Assembly (NCBI RefSeq): GCF_020381325.1
Contig: NZ_JAGSPI010000006.1
Coordinates: 1 to 64,000, forward strand
Direction of reading: 5' to 3'
DNA from: Providencia vermicola
GTDB lineage: Bacteria; Pseudomonadota; Gammaproteobacteria; Enterobacterales; Enterobacteriaceae
DNA length: 64,000 nucleotides
Below the pieces are notes generated by a model. That model worked only from the letters and a program-made list of their open reading frames with translations, was not told the DNA's origin and searched no databases. Below are positions 56,676-64,000 of the stretch, piece after piece (position 1 is the stretch's first letter; every line of letters begins with the position of its first letter). The translations under genes were made by a program, and so were the position numbers.

Positions 56676-58451
56676 TTATACATGTTCATTACGGTGGATA
56701 ACCGCATCAACAATTTGGCGCGTTGTGCCATCGGTAAGCCCTAAATCGGTTAAGTGCGGCCCCGCATTACACGCAAGACAAGTGCCTTCAATTGCTTTAA
56801 ATACACGGTAAGGTGGCTCCCAATCCGCAATTTCACTGCTTAAATCGCGGAGTTGTCGAAATTGTGCTGCAAGCTCAGGGGCTGGGAGGTCTGATAACAT
56901 TCCCGCAATTGGCATCGCAACATGGGCTAAGACTTTGCCATTTTGCACTAATGCCATACCACCGCCGCTTTCAATTAGTAAGTTACATGCAATGGCCATA
57001 TCTTGTGGATCACGACCTAATGCGACAAGGTTATGGGAATCATGGGAGTAACTTGTTGCAATGGCACCGCGGAGCTCTCCCCATCCTGCTAGTAGCGCGA
57101 TTTGGGGCACTGATTTATGGCGTGCATGGCGGTGTTGAACTCGAATAAGGCTAAAATTATCAGGAAGCTGGACAACACCTTCACTAATTTCTACGTCAAC
57201 TTCCCCCCATTGGGTAAAACGGGCGCCTTGAATATGGCGTAAACGCGCTGTACCGTTATTAACGCCATCAATTCTAAGTTGGCAATCATCGGCAGTAATC
57301 GGGGAAAGGCGCATCGTTTCACGAGGGGGCAAAACATCACTTGGTGAACGGATAGTGGTGAGTAACTGACCCTTTTCGGCAATTTTTTGGCCTGCAACAT
57401 ACACAGAATGGGCTTTTAATGTTTGTAATGAATCAAAAGTCACCAAGTTGGCTTTTCGACCCGCGGCAATTAAACCTAAGTCATTACGTTGTAAACGGAT
57501 TGCGCCATTCAGTGTTGCAAAGCGCAGTGCATCAGTCACGGGCATTCCGTGTTCAATTAATAAGTTAAGTAGCGCAATAATACCGCCTTTTTCCAATAAC
57601 ATATCGGGTGGCACATCGTCAGTGCACACGGTGATTTGTGAAGATAAATGGGGCAGTGATTTCAACGCGGTGACAATGTCGGGCAACAGGTAAGGGTGTG
57701 AACCGCGAATTTCGAGAGTGAGCCCTGCGCGTAATTTTTCGAGGGCATCTTCCGCTGATGTTAACTCATGATCAGATGTGACACCTGCTGCAAGATAGGC
57801 TTGTAAATCCGCCCCTTTGAGCCCGCGGGCATGCCCTTCAATCAATTTCCCTGAGCGTAATCCCGCTTCTAAGATTTCTTCCATACGTTCACTGCCATGA
57901 AGTACACCAAACATGTCCATGACTTCAGCGACGCCGTGGACTTCTGGCCAGCTCAGCATTGTCGACATCTCTTCGCCTTCGAAATCGGCACCTGACATTT
58001 CTAATCCAGGAGTGGAAGGCACTGAGGACGGTGCTGCGACCATAACATCCAGTGGTAAATTTCGGCTCGCATCAATGGCATAACGCACACCGTCAAGGCC
58101 TAATACATTTGCAAGCTCATGGGGATCCCAAAAGACGGTCGTTGTGCCTTGTGTTAAAACAATTTCTGCGTAGCGTACAGGGGGCAAATGGGAGCTTTCT
58201 AAATGCACGTGAGTGTCAATCAGCCCAGGAGAGATGAAATAGCCAGATAAATCATGCGTCTCTTTTGCATCTGTGCGTGTACCCGTTGGATGAACGCTAG
58301 CGATAAGATTACCTGTGATTCCGATATCCGCAGGGCGAATTTCCCCCGTGACCATATCAATGATATTGGCATTGGTCAGTAAAAGGTCAAAAGGAATATC
58401 CCCTTTTGCAGACTGAACGACGTGACGTCGACTTTGCTCTTTTTTGCACAT
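56676..58451 (-). CDS. ade: Adenine deaminase
   Basis: A 591-residue amidohydrolase that deaminates adenine to hypoxanthine. The metal ligands are in PGLIDTHVHLESSHLPP, GHARGLKG and TSDHELTS, and the CTDDVPPD region is the next site motif. The C-terminal part (SYSHDSHNLVALG, IESGGGMALVQNG, NAGPHLTDLGLTD) belongs to the adenine deaminase family, distinct from adenosine deaminases. It is the first gene of the operon with the AzgA permease and is divergent from a LysR gene 145 bases away. Confidence 0.93.
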   Translation of the reverse strand: MCKKEQSRRHVVQSAKGDIPFDLLLTNANIIDMVTGEIRPADIGITGNLIASVHPTGTRTDAKETHDLSGYFISPGLIDTHVHLESSHLPPVRYAEIVLTQGTTTVFWDPHELANVLGLDGVRYAIDASRNLPLDVMVAAPSSVPSTPGLEMSGADFEGEEMSTMLSWPEVHGVAEVMDMFGVLHGSERMEEILEAGLRSGKLIEGHARGLKGADLQAYLAAGVTSDHELTSAEDALEKLRAGLTLEIRGSHPYLLPDIVTALKSLPHLSSQITVCTDDVPPDMLLEKGGIIALLNLLIEHGMPVTDALRFATLNGAIRLQRNDLGLIAAGRKANLVTFDSLQTLKAHSVYVAGQKIAEKGQLLTTIRSPSDVLPPRETMRLSPITADDCQLRIDGVNNGTARLRHIQGARFTQWGEVDVEISEGVVQLPDNFSLIRVQHRHARHKSVPQIALLAGWGELRGAIATSYSHDSHNLVALGRDPQDMAIACNLLIESGGGMALVQNGKVLAHVAMPIAGMLSDLPAPELAAQFRQLRDLSSEIADWEPPYRVFKAIEGTCLACNAGPHLTDLGLTDGTTRQIVDAVIHRNEHV

Positions 58452-58596
58452 AAGACACCATCCCTATAATTGATGACAGTTACTTTATGAGCAACGCAAA
58501 CGTTTGCCAAGATGATAAAATTTATCAGTTCATAAGAAAAGGTTATAATGCGATGAATACTTCAGGAATATTTAATCAACTTAATAATAGGCCGCT

Positions 58597-59523
58597 ATGA
58601 CTGAACCTTGGCAACGCTTGCCTGCGCTCACACTTAAGCAACTTCAGTATTTTGTCACGTTGGCAAAGTTACGTCATTTCACAGAAACGGCAAGCCGCTT
58701 ATCTGTCAGTCAGCCTGCGTTGAGTAGCGCGATACGGCAAATCGAGTCTGTTTTAGGCGGGAAGTTGATCAACCGAACGGCGTCATCCGTCTCTTTAACA
58801 GAATTAGGGATCGCTATTTTGCCTCATGCTCAACAGATATTGAGTGTTTCCCATCGCGCATTTAGTGAAATTCAAAAAATTATCGAAGAGGGGGGCGATG
58901 GCACACTACGGATTGGCCTTGTTCCTTCAGTGAGTTCATTACTGTTTCCTGCGGTGCCTGAATTATTAAGCCAACATTTTCCGAGGTTAAAAATTGAATT
59001 TTATGATCAAACCAATGATTCGTTGGTAAATCAATTGGTTAATCATGAAATAGATTTTGGGATAGGGGTCATTGATAGCTTTGTTCCACAAGATTTACGC
59101 ATTTTCCCTCTACAAGATGACCCATTTGTAGCAGTAATTCATTCCGATGATGTATTGGCTAGTAATGAATTTCATTTACCTTGGAAATTACTTAATGGTC
59201 GTGATATCGCTGTTTTTTCAAAAGGAAATATCCAGCGGTTGGTGACTGCAACAATTGAAAGTCATCGGTTGAAATTAAACCCACGCTATCAAGTGGATTA
59301 TATTGAAACGCTGTATGGTTTGGTGCGATCAAAATTAGCCATTGCGATTTTGCCTCAACTGTATACTGTCAATTTACGTGACCCTGAACTAAAAGTACTG
59401 CAACTTCAACAACCTGAGCTTGCTCGAACTGTTGCGTTAATTCGCAATAATGCAGCGGAAACACCAATGATAGAGTCTATTTTTCAGGTGCTTTTAAATG
59501 CATTAAAGGATAAGAGAGGGTAA
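58597..59523 (+). CDS. LysR family transcriptional regulator
   Basis: A 308-residue regulator. The winged helix-turn-helix spans LTLKQLQYFVTLAKLRHFTE and SVSQPALSSAIRQIESVLGG, followed by a LysR substrate-binding domain (GTLRIGLVPSVSS, PQLYTVNL). It is divergent from the adenine deaminase gene, which makes that operon its most likely target. The inducer is unknown. Confidence 0.87.
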   Translation: MTEPWQRLPALTLKQLQYFVTLAKLRHFTETASRLSVSQPALSSAIRQIESVLGGKLINRTASSVSLTELGIAILPHAQQILSVSHRAFSEIQKIIEEGGDGTLRIGLVPSVSSLLFPAVPELLSQHFPRLKIEFYDQTNDSLVNQLVNHEIDFGIGVIDSFVPQDLRIFPLQDDPFVAVIHSDDVLASNEFHLPWKLLNGRDIAVFSKGNIQRLVTATIESHRLKLNPRYQVDYIETLYGLVRSKLAIAILPQLYTVNLRDPELKVLQLQQPELARTVALIRNNAAETPMIESIFQVLLNALKDKRG

Positions 59524-59753
59524 CGAAATTATTATGCTTTTTTCTTATCGAGTATAACGCTATTTATTATTATAAAAACATAACTCAGTACACAATCAAG
59601 ATTAAAGCATTTATCGTAAAGTTATTTTTGTCTATTTATATTTAAATCATATCGATAAATAAAAATGCATTCTAGTAGATGTTTAATAATATAAAATATA
59701 ACCAATTTATTTGAAATGTATTACTATAATGCTCAGTCTATCGAGAATATTTA

Positions 59754-60656
59754 ATGAAAACACTCCTGAGATTCAGCTGCTTAATGATTTCGTTGCTACT
59801 ACTTTCAGCTTGTGACGATTTTGATGCCATTGGAAGTAAAGGTAAATTTTATTATAGCAACCCAAGTACCAGCAATATTTGGTTTAAAGTTGATGGGAAG
59901 CGCTATGAAATTTTACCTAATGGAAGTGGCGTTATTATGCTTTCCAGTGGTCTTCATCATTTAGAAAATGATAAAGGCGAAATGACCGAGTTTATGATTT
60001 TTGAAAATAACTCTGGGGGAATCCTTAACCCAAATCATTTCATCTATTATACCTTATCTGAGGTTTATGCCGTAGATGGGAAATCAGACCGTTTTAAACC
60101 TGCGAGCTACCCTATTACTATTAATGGTCATAAGTTAGATTTACCGATCCGCAGCGCTAATGCAGTAATCATTGATACCAATTTATTTAGGTGTAGTTAC
60201 CCAATAGGAGAAGCTTTTCCTGATTCAATTACACTTTATGATGATAGCTCAGATGGAAATATTAAATCTAAATGTTTTGACCAACTTGAACTGGTTAAGT
60301 ATATGGCTAATGAATATAACCAAAATTTAATGCCAGCTACGCTCGGTGACGAAGGTATTAATTCTATTAATATGGTTTTTAATTATGACATACCTAAAGT
60401 TATGTTTAATGATAAAAATGTACAATTAAAAGCGCAGCAACTTGTTACGCTTACTGAACAGTTGAAAAATACAGATGATGTTGATATTCATAAGAAATTA
60501 AATAAAGAATTTCATCAGGCAACGATTGAGATAGTTCATGAGCACGCTAAAAGTGCCGTCAATAATACCGTTGAGGAAAATATAAAATATAACGATTTTA
60601 TTCAGGAAGTTAATACGCTGAGGGGAAATGGAGTATGGATAAAATTAGCTAATTAA
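59754..60656 (+). CDS. Putative lipoprotein, unknown function
   Basis: A 300-residue protein with a lipoprotein signal (LISLLLLSAC, lipobox Cys near residue 20) followed by Asp-Asp. The mature part is strand-rich at first (GKFYYSNPSTSNIWFKVDGK) and helical and charged at the end. I do not recognise a family. The Asp after the lipid-modified Cys would, by the enterobacterial +2 rule, favour retention in the inner membrane. It is followed after 180 bases by an exported VWA protein in the same direction, which may be functionally linked. Confidence 0.7.
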   Translation: MKTLLRFSCLMISLLLLSACDDFDAIGSKGKFYYSNPSTSNIWFKVDGKRYEILPNGSGVIMLSSGLHHLENDKGEMTEFMIFENNSGGILNPNHFIYYTLSEVYAVDGKSDRFKPASYPITINGHKLDLPIRSANAVIIDTNLFRCSYPIGEAFPDSITLYDDSSDGNIKSKCFDQLELVKYMANEYNQNLMPATLGDEGINSINMVFNYDIPKVMFNDKNVQLKAQQLVTLTEQLKNTDDVDIHKKLNKEFHQATIEIVHEHAKSAVNNTVEENIKYNDFIQEVNTLRGNGVWIKLAN

Positions 60657-60836
60657 GTTTATGTTCAGCGCTTCTTTTTGATTACCTTAATTTTTCATGT
60701 TTAAGGGGATTGAATTGTCTATTTTTAATTCAGAATATGCTTATTCAGTAAGCAGAGTAATCTTATGTGAAATAATGTCATAAAACGAGACATTGGTGTG
60801 GCAATACTCATATTAATCTCACCAAGGAACTCGGCG

Positions 60837-61571
60837 ATGAACCTATCTAAACAGTCAATTTTCACCGTCATATCAACAGCATTTTTGTTGCTGTTTTCTT
60901 CGGTTTCAAGCAGTAAAACTGTGATTGAGACGAAACAAGATCCTGAAGTATTAGATTTAGTTTTTATTCTCGATAAAAGCGGTTCGATGTCTGGTTTCGA
61001 GTCAGACACTATTGGTGGGTACAATAGCGTACTTGCTGAAAACAAAGATAAAAAATCAAAAACGTATATCACGACTATTTTATTTAATGACAAAACAAGT
61101 TTACTGCATAATCGTGAACCAATTGGCAAAGTGGCTAACTTAACGCTGAATGATTATCCCGTTGGTGGATATACCGCATTACTTGATGCTATTGGTGAGG
61201 GCATCGAAAAAATGCGTGAAAATAGAAAAATCACCAAAAACAACAATGTTCTTTTTGTCATTATTACAGACGGACAAGAGAATAGTAGCCGCAAGTATTC
61301 ATCTTCTAAAATTAAAGCCATGATTAAGTCGGCAGAAACAGAAGATAAATGGGACTTTATTTTCTTAGGCGCCAACATTGATGCGATTTCGGAAGCTGAA
61401 AATATTGGTATTAAAAGTTCGAATGCAACGGGATATGTACAAGACGGTGAAGGGTACGATAAAGCGTATCGCGCTGTAAATAAAGCTGTTGAAGCGAAGC
61501 AACAAGCTGCACCAATATCAGAGGATTGGAAACAGGAAGTTGAAGCTGATGTGAAGGAACGCAAAAAATAA
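60837..61571 (+). CDS. Exported von Willebrand factor A domain protein
   Basis: A 244-residue protein with a signal peptide (SIFTVISTAFLLLFSSVSSS) and a single VWA domain covering most of the rest. The metal-ion-dependent adhesion site is complete: DKSGSMSG (Asp46, Ser48, Ser50), Thr in GGYTALLDAIGEG and Asp in ITDGQENSS. It would bind a protein ligand through a divalent metal outside the cytoplasm. The ATG at 60837 has AAGGAA upstream; an earlier in-frame start at 60798 is less likely. No VWA-system partner (for example a MoxR ATPase) is near, so its role is open. Confidence 0.8.
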   Translation: MNLSKQSIFTVISTAFLLLFSSVSSSKTVIETKQDPEVLDLVFILDKSGSMSGFESDTIGGYNSVLAENKDKKSKTYITTILFNDKTSLLHNREPIGKVANLTLNDYPVGGYTALLDAIGEGIEKMRENRKITKNNNVLFVIITDGQENSSRKYSSSKIKAMIKSAETEDKWDFIFLGANIDAISEAENIGIKSSNATGYVQDGEGYDKAYRAVNKAVEAKQQAAPISEDWKQEVEADVKERKK

Positions 61572-61686
61572 TAAGGTAACTAAGCCTAGAGGGAGTTTAT
61601 CAAGGATGGGTAATCAGGGATGAGTAGCCGCAGGAGATAGGCTAACATAAGATTGGATCCGTAAATGAACGTGAAGTTGTAGGCTA

Positions 61687-61725
61687 AAATGCCCTTAAGA
61701 ATAGTTAATATCCTAAGGGCATTTT
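61687..61725. terminator. Bidirectional terminator, VWA gene / efeB
   Basis: A 12-bp stem (AAAATGCCCTTA with its complement) has a 15-base loop. T tracts on both strands serve the convergent neighbours. Confidence 0.8.
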
Positions 61726-61739
61726 TATTGGCTAATCAA

Positions 61740-63011
61740 TTAGTTTATTTGTTTTAGTGCGTCAAACATTGTTTTTGCAAGGCTATCTTGTGGTGATTGC
61801 ATGCCGGGTAAAACAAAATAATATCCCCCGCCAAATGGTTTGATATAGCGTTCAAGTGGTTCACCATTTAACCGTTTTTGAGTATCAATAAAGCCTGTTT
61901 TTAAATTGCTTTGGTAAGAAATAAAAATTAACCCCATATCCAGAGCGCCAGCGTCCGTTAATCCTAATGAATAACTGTAACTTCGGCGTCTTAGCTTGGC
62001 AGTATGGCGTTCAGGATTACGCGGCTCAGCACGACGCATGTGGGAATCAAATAACACGCGATCGCCATGAGGGTCTTTATCAAAAGCAGGGTCGTCATGT
62101 TCCCCCTTCATACCCATTGGTGCCCCAGTTGCTTTATGGCGACCAAAGTCATTTTCTTGGTCTTCTAAAGGTGTTCTATCCCAAAATTCAAGATTAAAAC
62201 GTATCAAGCGCACAGCCTGATAAGTGCCACCATCACACCATGTGGGCTCTTTACCGCCAGAGATCCAAATTAATTCATTCATCAGCGTGGCATCATCGGC
62301 GGAAGCATTTCCTGTACCATCTTTGAAGCCAAATAGGTTAATAGGCGTACTGTGGTTATCGATGTCACGGGAAGGTAAGAAACCATCAATTTTCCACAGT
62401 GGAAAACTGTAAGGTGAAATATGACGCAAGATGTCTCTTAAGGCATAGATGACGCTTTCTTGGCTGTTCGCACAAATTTGCAGCATAATATCACCACCGC
62501 ACCATTTTGCTTCTAACCGATCATTTGGGAAGCTGGTCATTTCTACGAGCTGTTTGGGTTTGATTTTGTCTAATCCAAAGCGTGAATCAAACAGGCTATT
62601 ACCAAGTGCTACGGTGATGGTAAGCGAATCAGGTTGTAGGTGGGTACCAAGAATACCTGATTCAGCAGGTGGCATTTTATCATTTGTAGTCGATGGTGCC
62701 TGCTGAGGTTGTGTTAGGTAGGCGATCCTCTGCGATAAAAGCGAAAAAACAGTTTGTAGTTCATCAAGCTTGCTCGTGGTGATATTGAAAGCAATAAAAG
62801 AGGCATTTTTTTGCTCGGGTGTTACTACTCCAGCTTGGTGCTGACCAAGATAATTTAGTGCTTTATCGTAATTTAACTGGCAGTTAGCGATTTGCGCTTT
62901 CGCTTTTAACGCAGGGGCCGCAAAAATGGCACTACCAATCGCGAGGGCTTTTAATGCAGAACGGCGAGATAACCCATTGGCAGGGTATTGGCTTCTAAGT
63001 TTAGCTTGCAT
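61740..63011 (-). CDS. efeB: Deferrochelatase/DyP-type peroxidase EfeB
   Basis: A 423-residue Tat-exported haem protein of the dye-decolourising peroxidase family. The twin-arginine signal is LSRRSALKALAIG with the hydrophobic segment up to AKA. The DyP GxxDG motif is in FGFKDGTGN, and the C-terminal half has RRSYSYSLGL and GLIFISYQ. In the EfeUOB system it acts in the periplasm, oxidising ferrous iron or releasing iron from haem. It is the last gene of the minus-strand efe operon, 11 bases after efeO. Confidence 0.92.
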   Translation of the reverse strand: MQAKLRSQYPANGLSRRSALKALAIGSAIFAAPALKAKAQIANCQLNYDKALNYLGQHQAGVVTPEQKNASFIAFNITTSKLDELQTVFSLLSQRIAYLTQPQQAPSTTNDKMPPAESGILGTHLQPDSLTITVALGNSLFDSRFGLDKIKPKQLVEMTSFPNDRLEAKWCGGDIMLQICANSQESVIYALRDILRHISPYSFPLWKIDGFLPSRDIDNHSTPINLFGFKDGTGNASADDATLMNELIWISGGKEPTWCDGGTYQAVRLIRFNLEFWDRTPLEDQENDFGRHKATGAPMGMKGEHDDPAFDKDPHGDRVLFDSHMRRAEPRNPERHTAKLRRRSYSYSLGLTDAGALDMGLIFISYQSNLKTGFIDTQKRLNGEPLERYIKPFGGGYYFVLPGMQSPQDSLAKTMFDALKQIN

Positions 63012-63022
63012 AAATTTATGCC

Positions 63023-63925
63023 TTAATATTTATAATAAACATCAACATCGAGCTGCGCTCTTAATGTTGCTAAGATTTCAGCTTGTTGAGTTAATAAGGA
63101 ATAGAGTGCCATTTTGTCTTTTTGTTGTAATTGGCTGTAGGGTTGATACAGACCATTTGAAACTTGATAGGCCTGCACAATCTTATTCATTTTTTGGTCA
63201 TTTTCTTTTATTTGGTCTAAGGTTTTAGGCTCAATAAAAGGGCTAAGAATTTCAATGATTTCTTGAGAACCTTTGAGGTTCGCTGCAATATCGGTTAAAT
63301 CCGACAAACTGTAGATATTTTCTTTACCGTCTAACTTTGTTTCAATAATCATTTCCACAAAGTCAGCAGAGGCCTGAACCAGCTTAGGAATTTCAATAGT
63401 TTCCGTCATGACTCGTTTTTGTAAGTCACGCCCTTTTAATAATAGTTCTTCGGCAGGAACAAGCGCTTGCTGGGCAGATTTTTGGTCAAATAATTGGTAT
63501 TCAACGAGATGAAAACCAGTGAAGCGGTAGTCTTTTTCTTTATCGAGAAAATAATCAGCCCGAGGGTTAATGGTTCTATCTGTATTACCAAATAGTACAA
63601 TGATTGGACGCACTGTTTCATAATGCTGGTGGGCCGCAATATAGGCCGCTTGGGCTTTGGCTAAATCCCCTTTTTTTAGCAACTGTTGTAGCAGGTTTAA
63701 TTCTTCGACCATTTCTGCCAACTCAGCGTTGGCAAAATTAAGATAGGTTTGGATACTCGTTTGGTATTTTTCGGGGGTTGGGATATCCCCTTTGGCAACA
63801 ATAATCTCATCCCCTGTTTGTACAGGGGAGCGTAGCGCCTTGCCTTGAACCGTTGTTGAAATGGTTATGGTGAGTATTAAACTAAAAAAAATCCATCTCG
63901 TCTTATGCCTTAGCAAGCTGTACAT
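63023..63925 (-). CDS. efeO: EfeO-type iron uptake protein, single M75 domain
   Basis: A 300-residue periplasmic protein with signal peptide (TRWIFFSLILTITISTTVQG). The mature part is an M75/imelysin-like all-helical domain; the metal-binding HxxE motif is HLVE in FTGFHLVEYQLF. E. coli EfeO has an extra N-terminal cupredoxin domain, which is absent here, as in EfeM-type proteins. The ATG at 63925 with CACGGAGC upstream is chosen; the longer frame to 63976 lies inside efeU. It overlaps the end of efeU by 23 bases. Confidence 0.88.
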   Translation of the reverse strand: MYSLLRHKTRWIFFSLILTITISTTVQGKALRSPVQTGDEIIVAKGDIPTPEKYQTSIQTYLNFANAELAEMVEELNLLQQLLKKGDLAKAQAAYIAAHQHYETVRPIIVLFGNTDRTINPRADYFLDKEKDYRFTGFHLVEYQLFDQKSAQQALVPAEELLLKGRDLQKRVMTETIEIPKLVQASADFVEMIIETKLDGKENIYSLSDLTDIAANLKGSQEIIEILSPFIEPKTLDQIKENDQKMNKIVQAYQVSNGLYQPYSQLQQKDKMALYSLLTQQAEILATLRAQLDVDVYYKY

Positions 63926-64000
63926 GTTTTTTGCTCCGTGCAAATAATGGAATAACAATGAGCCAATAAAGGACAAAAGTGATTACGCTTAACCAAATAG
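63903..64000 (-). CDS. efeU: Ferrous iron permease EfeU, C-terminal end (partial)
   Basis: The minus strand from the right edge of the window reads WLSVITFVLYWLIVIPLFAR, then ten more mostly polar residues and a stop at 63903. This is a last transmembrane helix plus a short basic tail, as expected for the membrane permease of the efeUOB system. It overlaps the efeO start. Only about 32 codons are in the window; the rest lies to the right. Identification rests on context and on this hydrophobic end. Confidence 0.7.
   Translation of the reverse strand, partial: IWLSVITFVLYWLIVIPLFARSKKHVQLAKA

Noticed and set aside
1-64000. CRISPR array, intact prophage or intact insertion sequence
   Set aside because: No regularly spaced repeats, phage structural genes or complete transposase were seen; only fragments near 27600-28100.

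Overview
The window is a piece of enterobacterial chromosome, most like Providencia or a close relative in the Morganellaceae. The base composition is moderately AT-rich, and the order queE/queD - cysJIH - cysG - cysDNC - ftsB - ispDF - truD - surE - pcm - nlpD - rpoS - miaE - mutS is typical of that group. The genus is inferred from gene order and protein resemblance only.

Layout. 1-345: the 3' end of an rRNA operon (23S tail, 5S, terminator). 730-5197: yafD, a DUF1287 exported protein, then a tight three-gene sulfur cluster (SQR-like flavoprotein, DUF1641 protein, methionine gamma-lyase). 5253-7894: proY-type permease, queE, queD. 8259-17392: the complete sulfate-assimilation block cysJIH-cysG-cysDNC, which runs from sulfate activation through PAPS and sulfite to sulfide, with the siroheme synthase gene included. 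17563-23980: a housekeeping run ending in rpoS. 24060-27393: miaE and mutS on the minus strand.

27394-35700 is the accessory part. It begins with a phage-type integrase fragment and an IS3-family transposase fragment. A very AT-rich four-gene unit follows: an isochorismatase-like hydrolase, a divergent LysR regulator, a short Orn/Lys/Arg-decarboxylase-like PLP enzyme, and a protein that fuses an AMP-binding (adenylating) domain to an EamA/DMT-type membrane transporter. After the unit's terminator come a frameshifted gene remnant and small orphan genes. The four-gene unit is the best candidate for an undescribed system. I infer a small-molecule route in which a decarboxylase product is activated and exported by one fused protein, with a divergently transcribed hydrolase under LysR control.

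35739-47329 holds two adjacent paralogous three-gene operons for Tat-exported molybdenum hydroxylases. Each has a large Mo subunit, a 2x[2Fe-2S] subunit and a membrane-anchored tri-haem cytochrome c. A divergent pair of cofactor genes follows (MocA-like and XdhC-like). 47387-55244 is amino-acid and keto-acid metabolism: RidA, a DadA-like dehydrogenase, a LysR regulator, gltS, a benzoylformate-decarboxylase-like ThDP enzyme, a chromosomal aadA-like adenylyltransferase and an unusual RidA paralogue. 55300-59523 is adenine use: AzgA-type permease, adenine deaminase and a divergent LysR gene. The end carries an orphan lipoprotein, an exported VWA protein and the efeUOB iron-uptake operon, with efeU running off the window edge.
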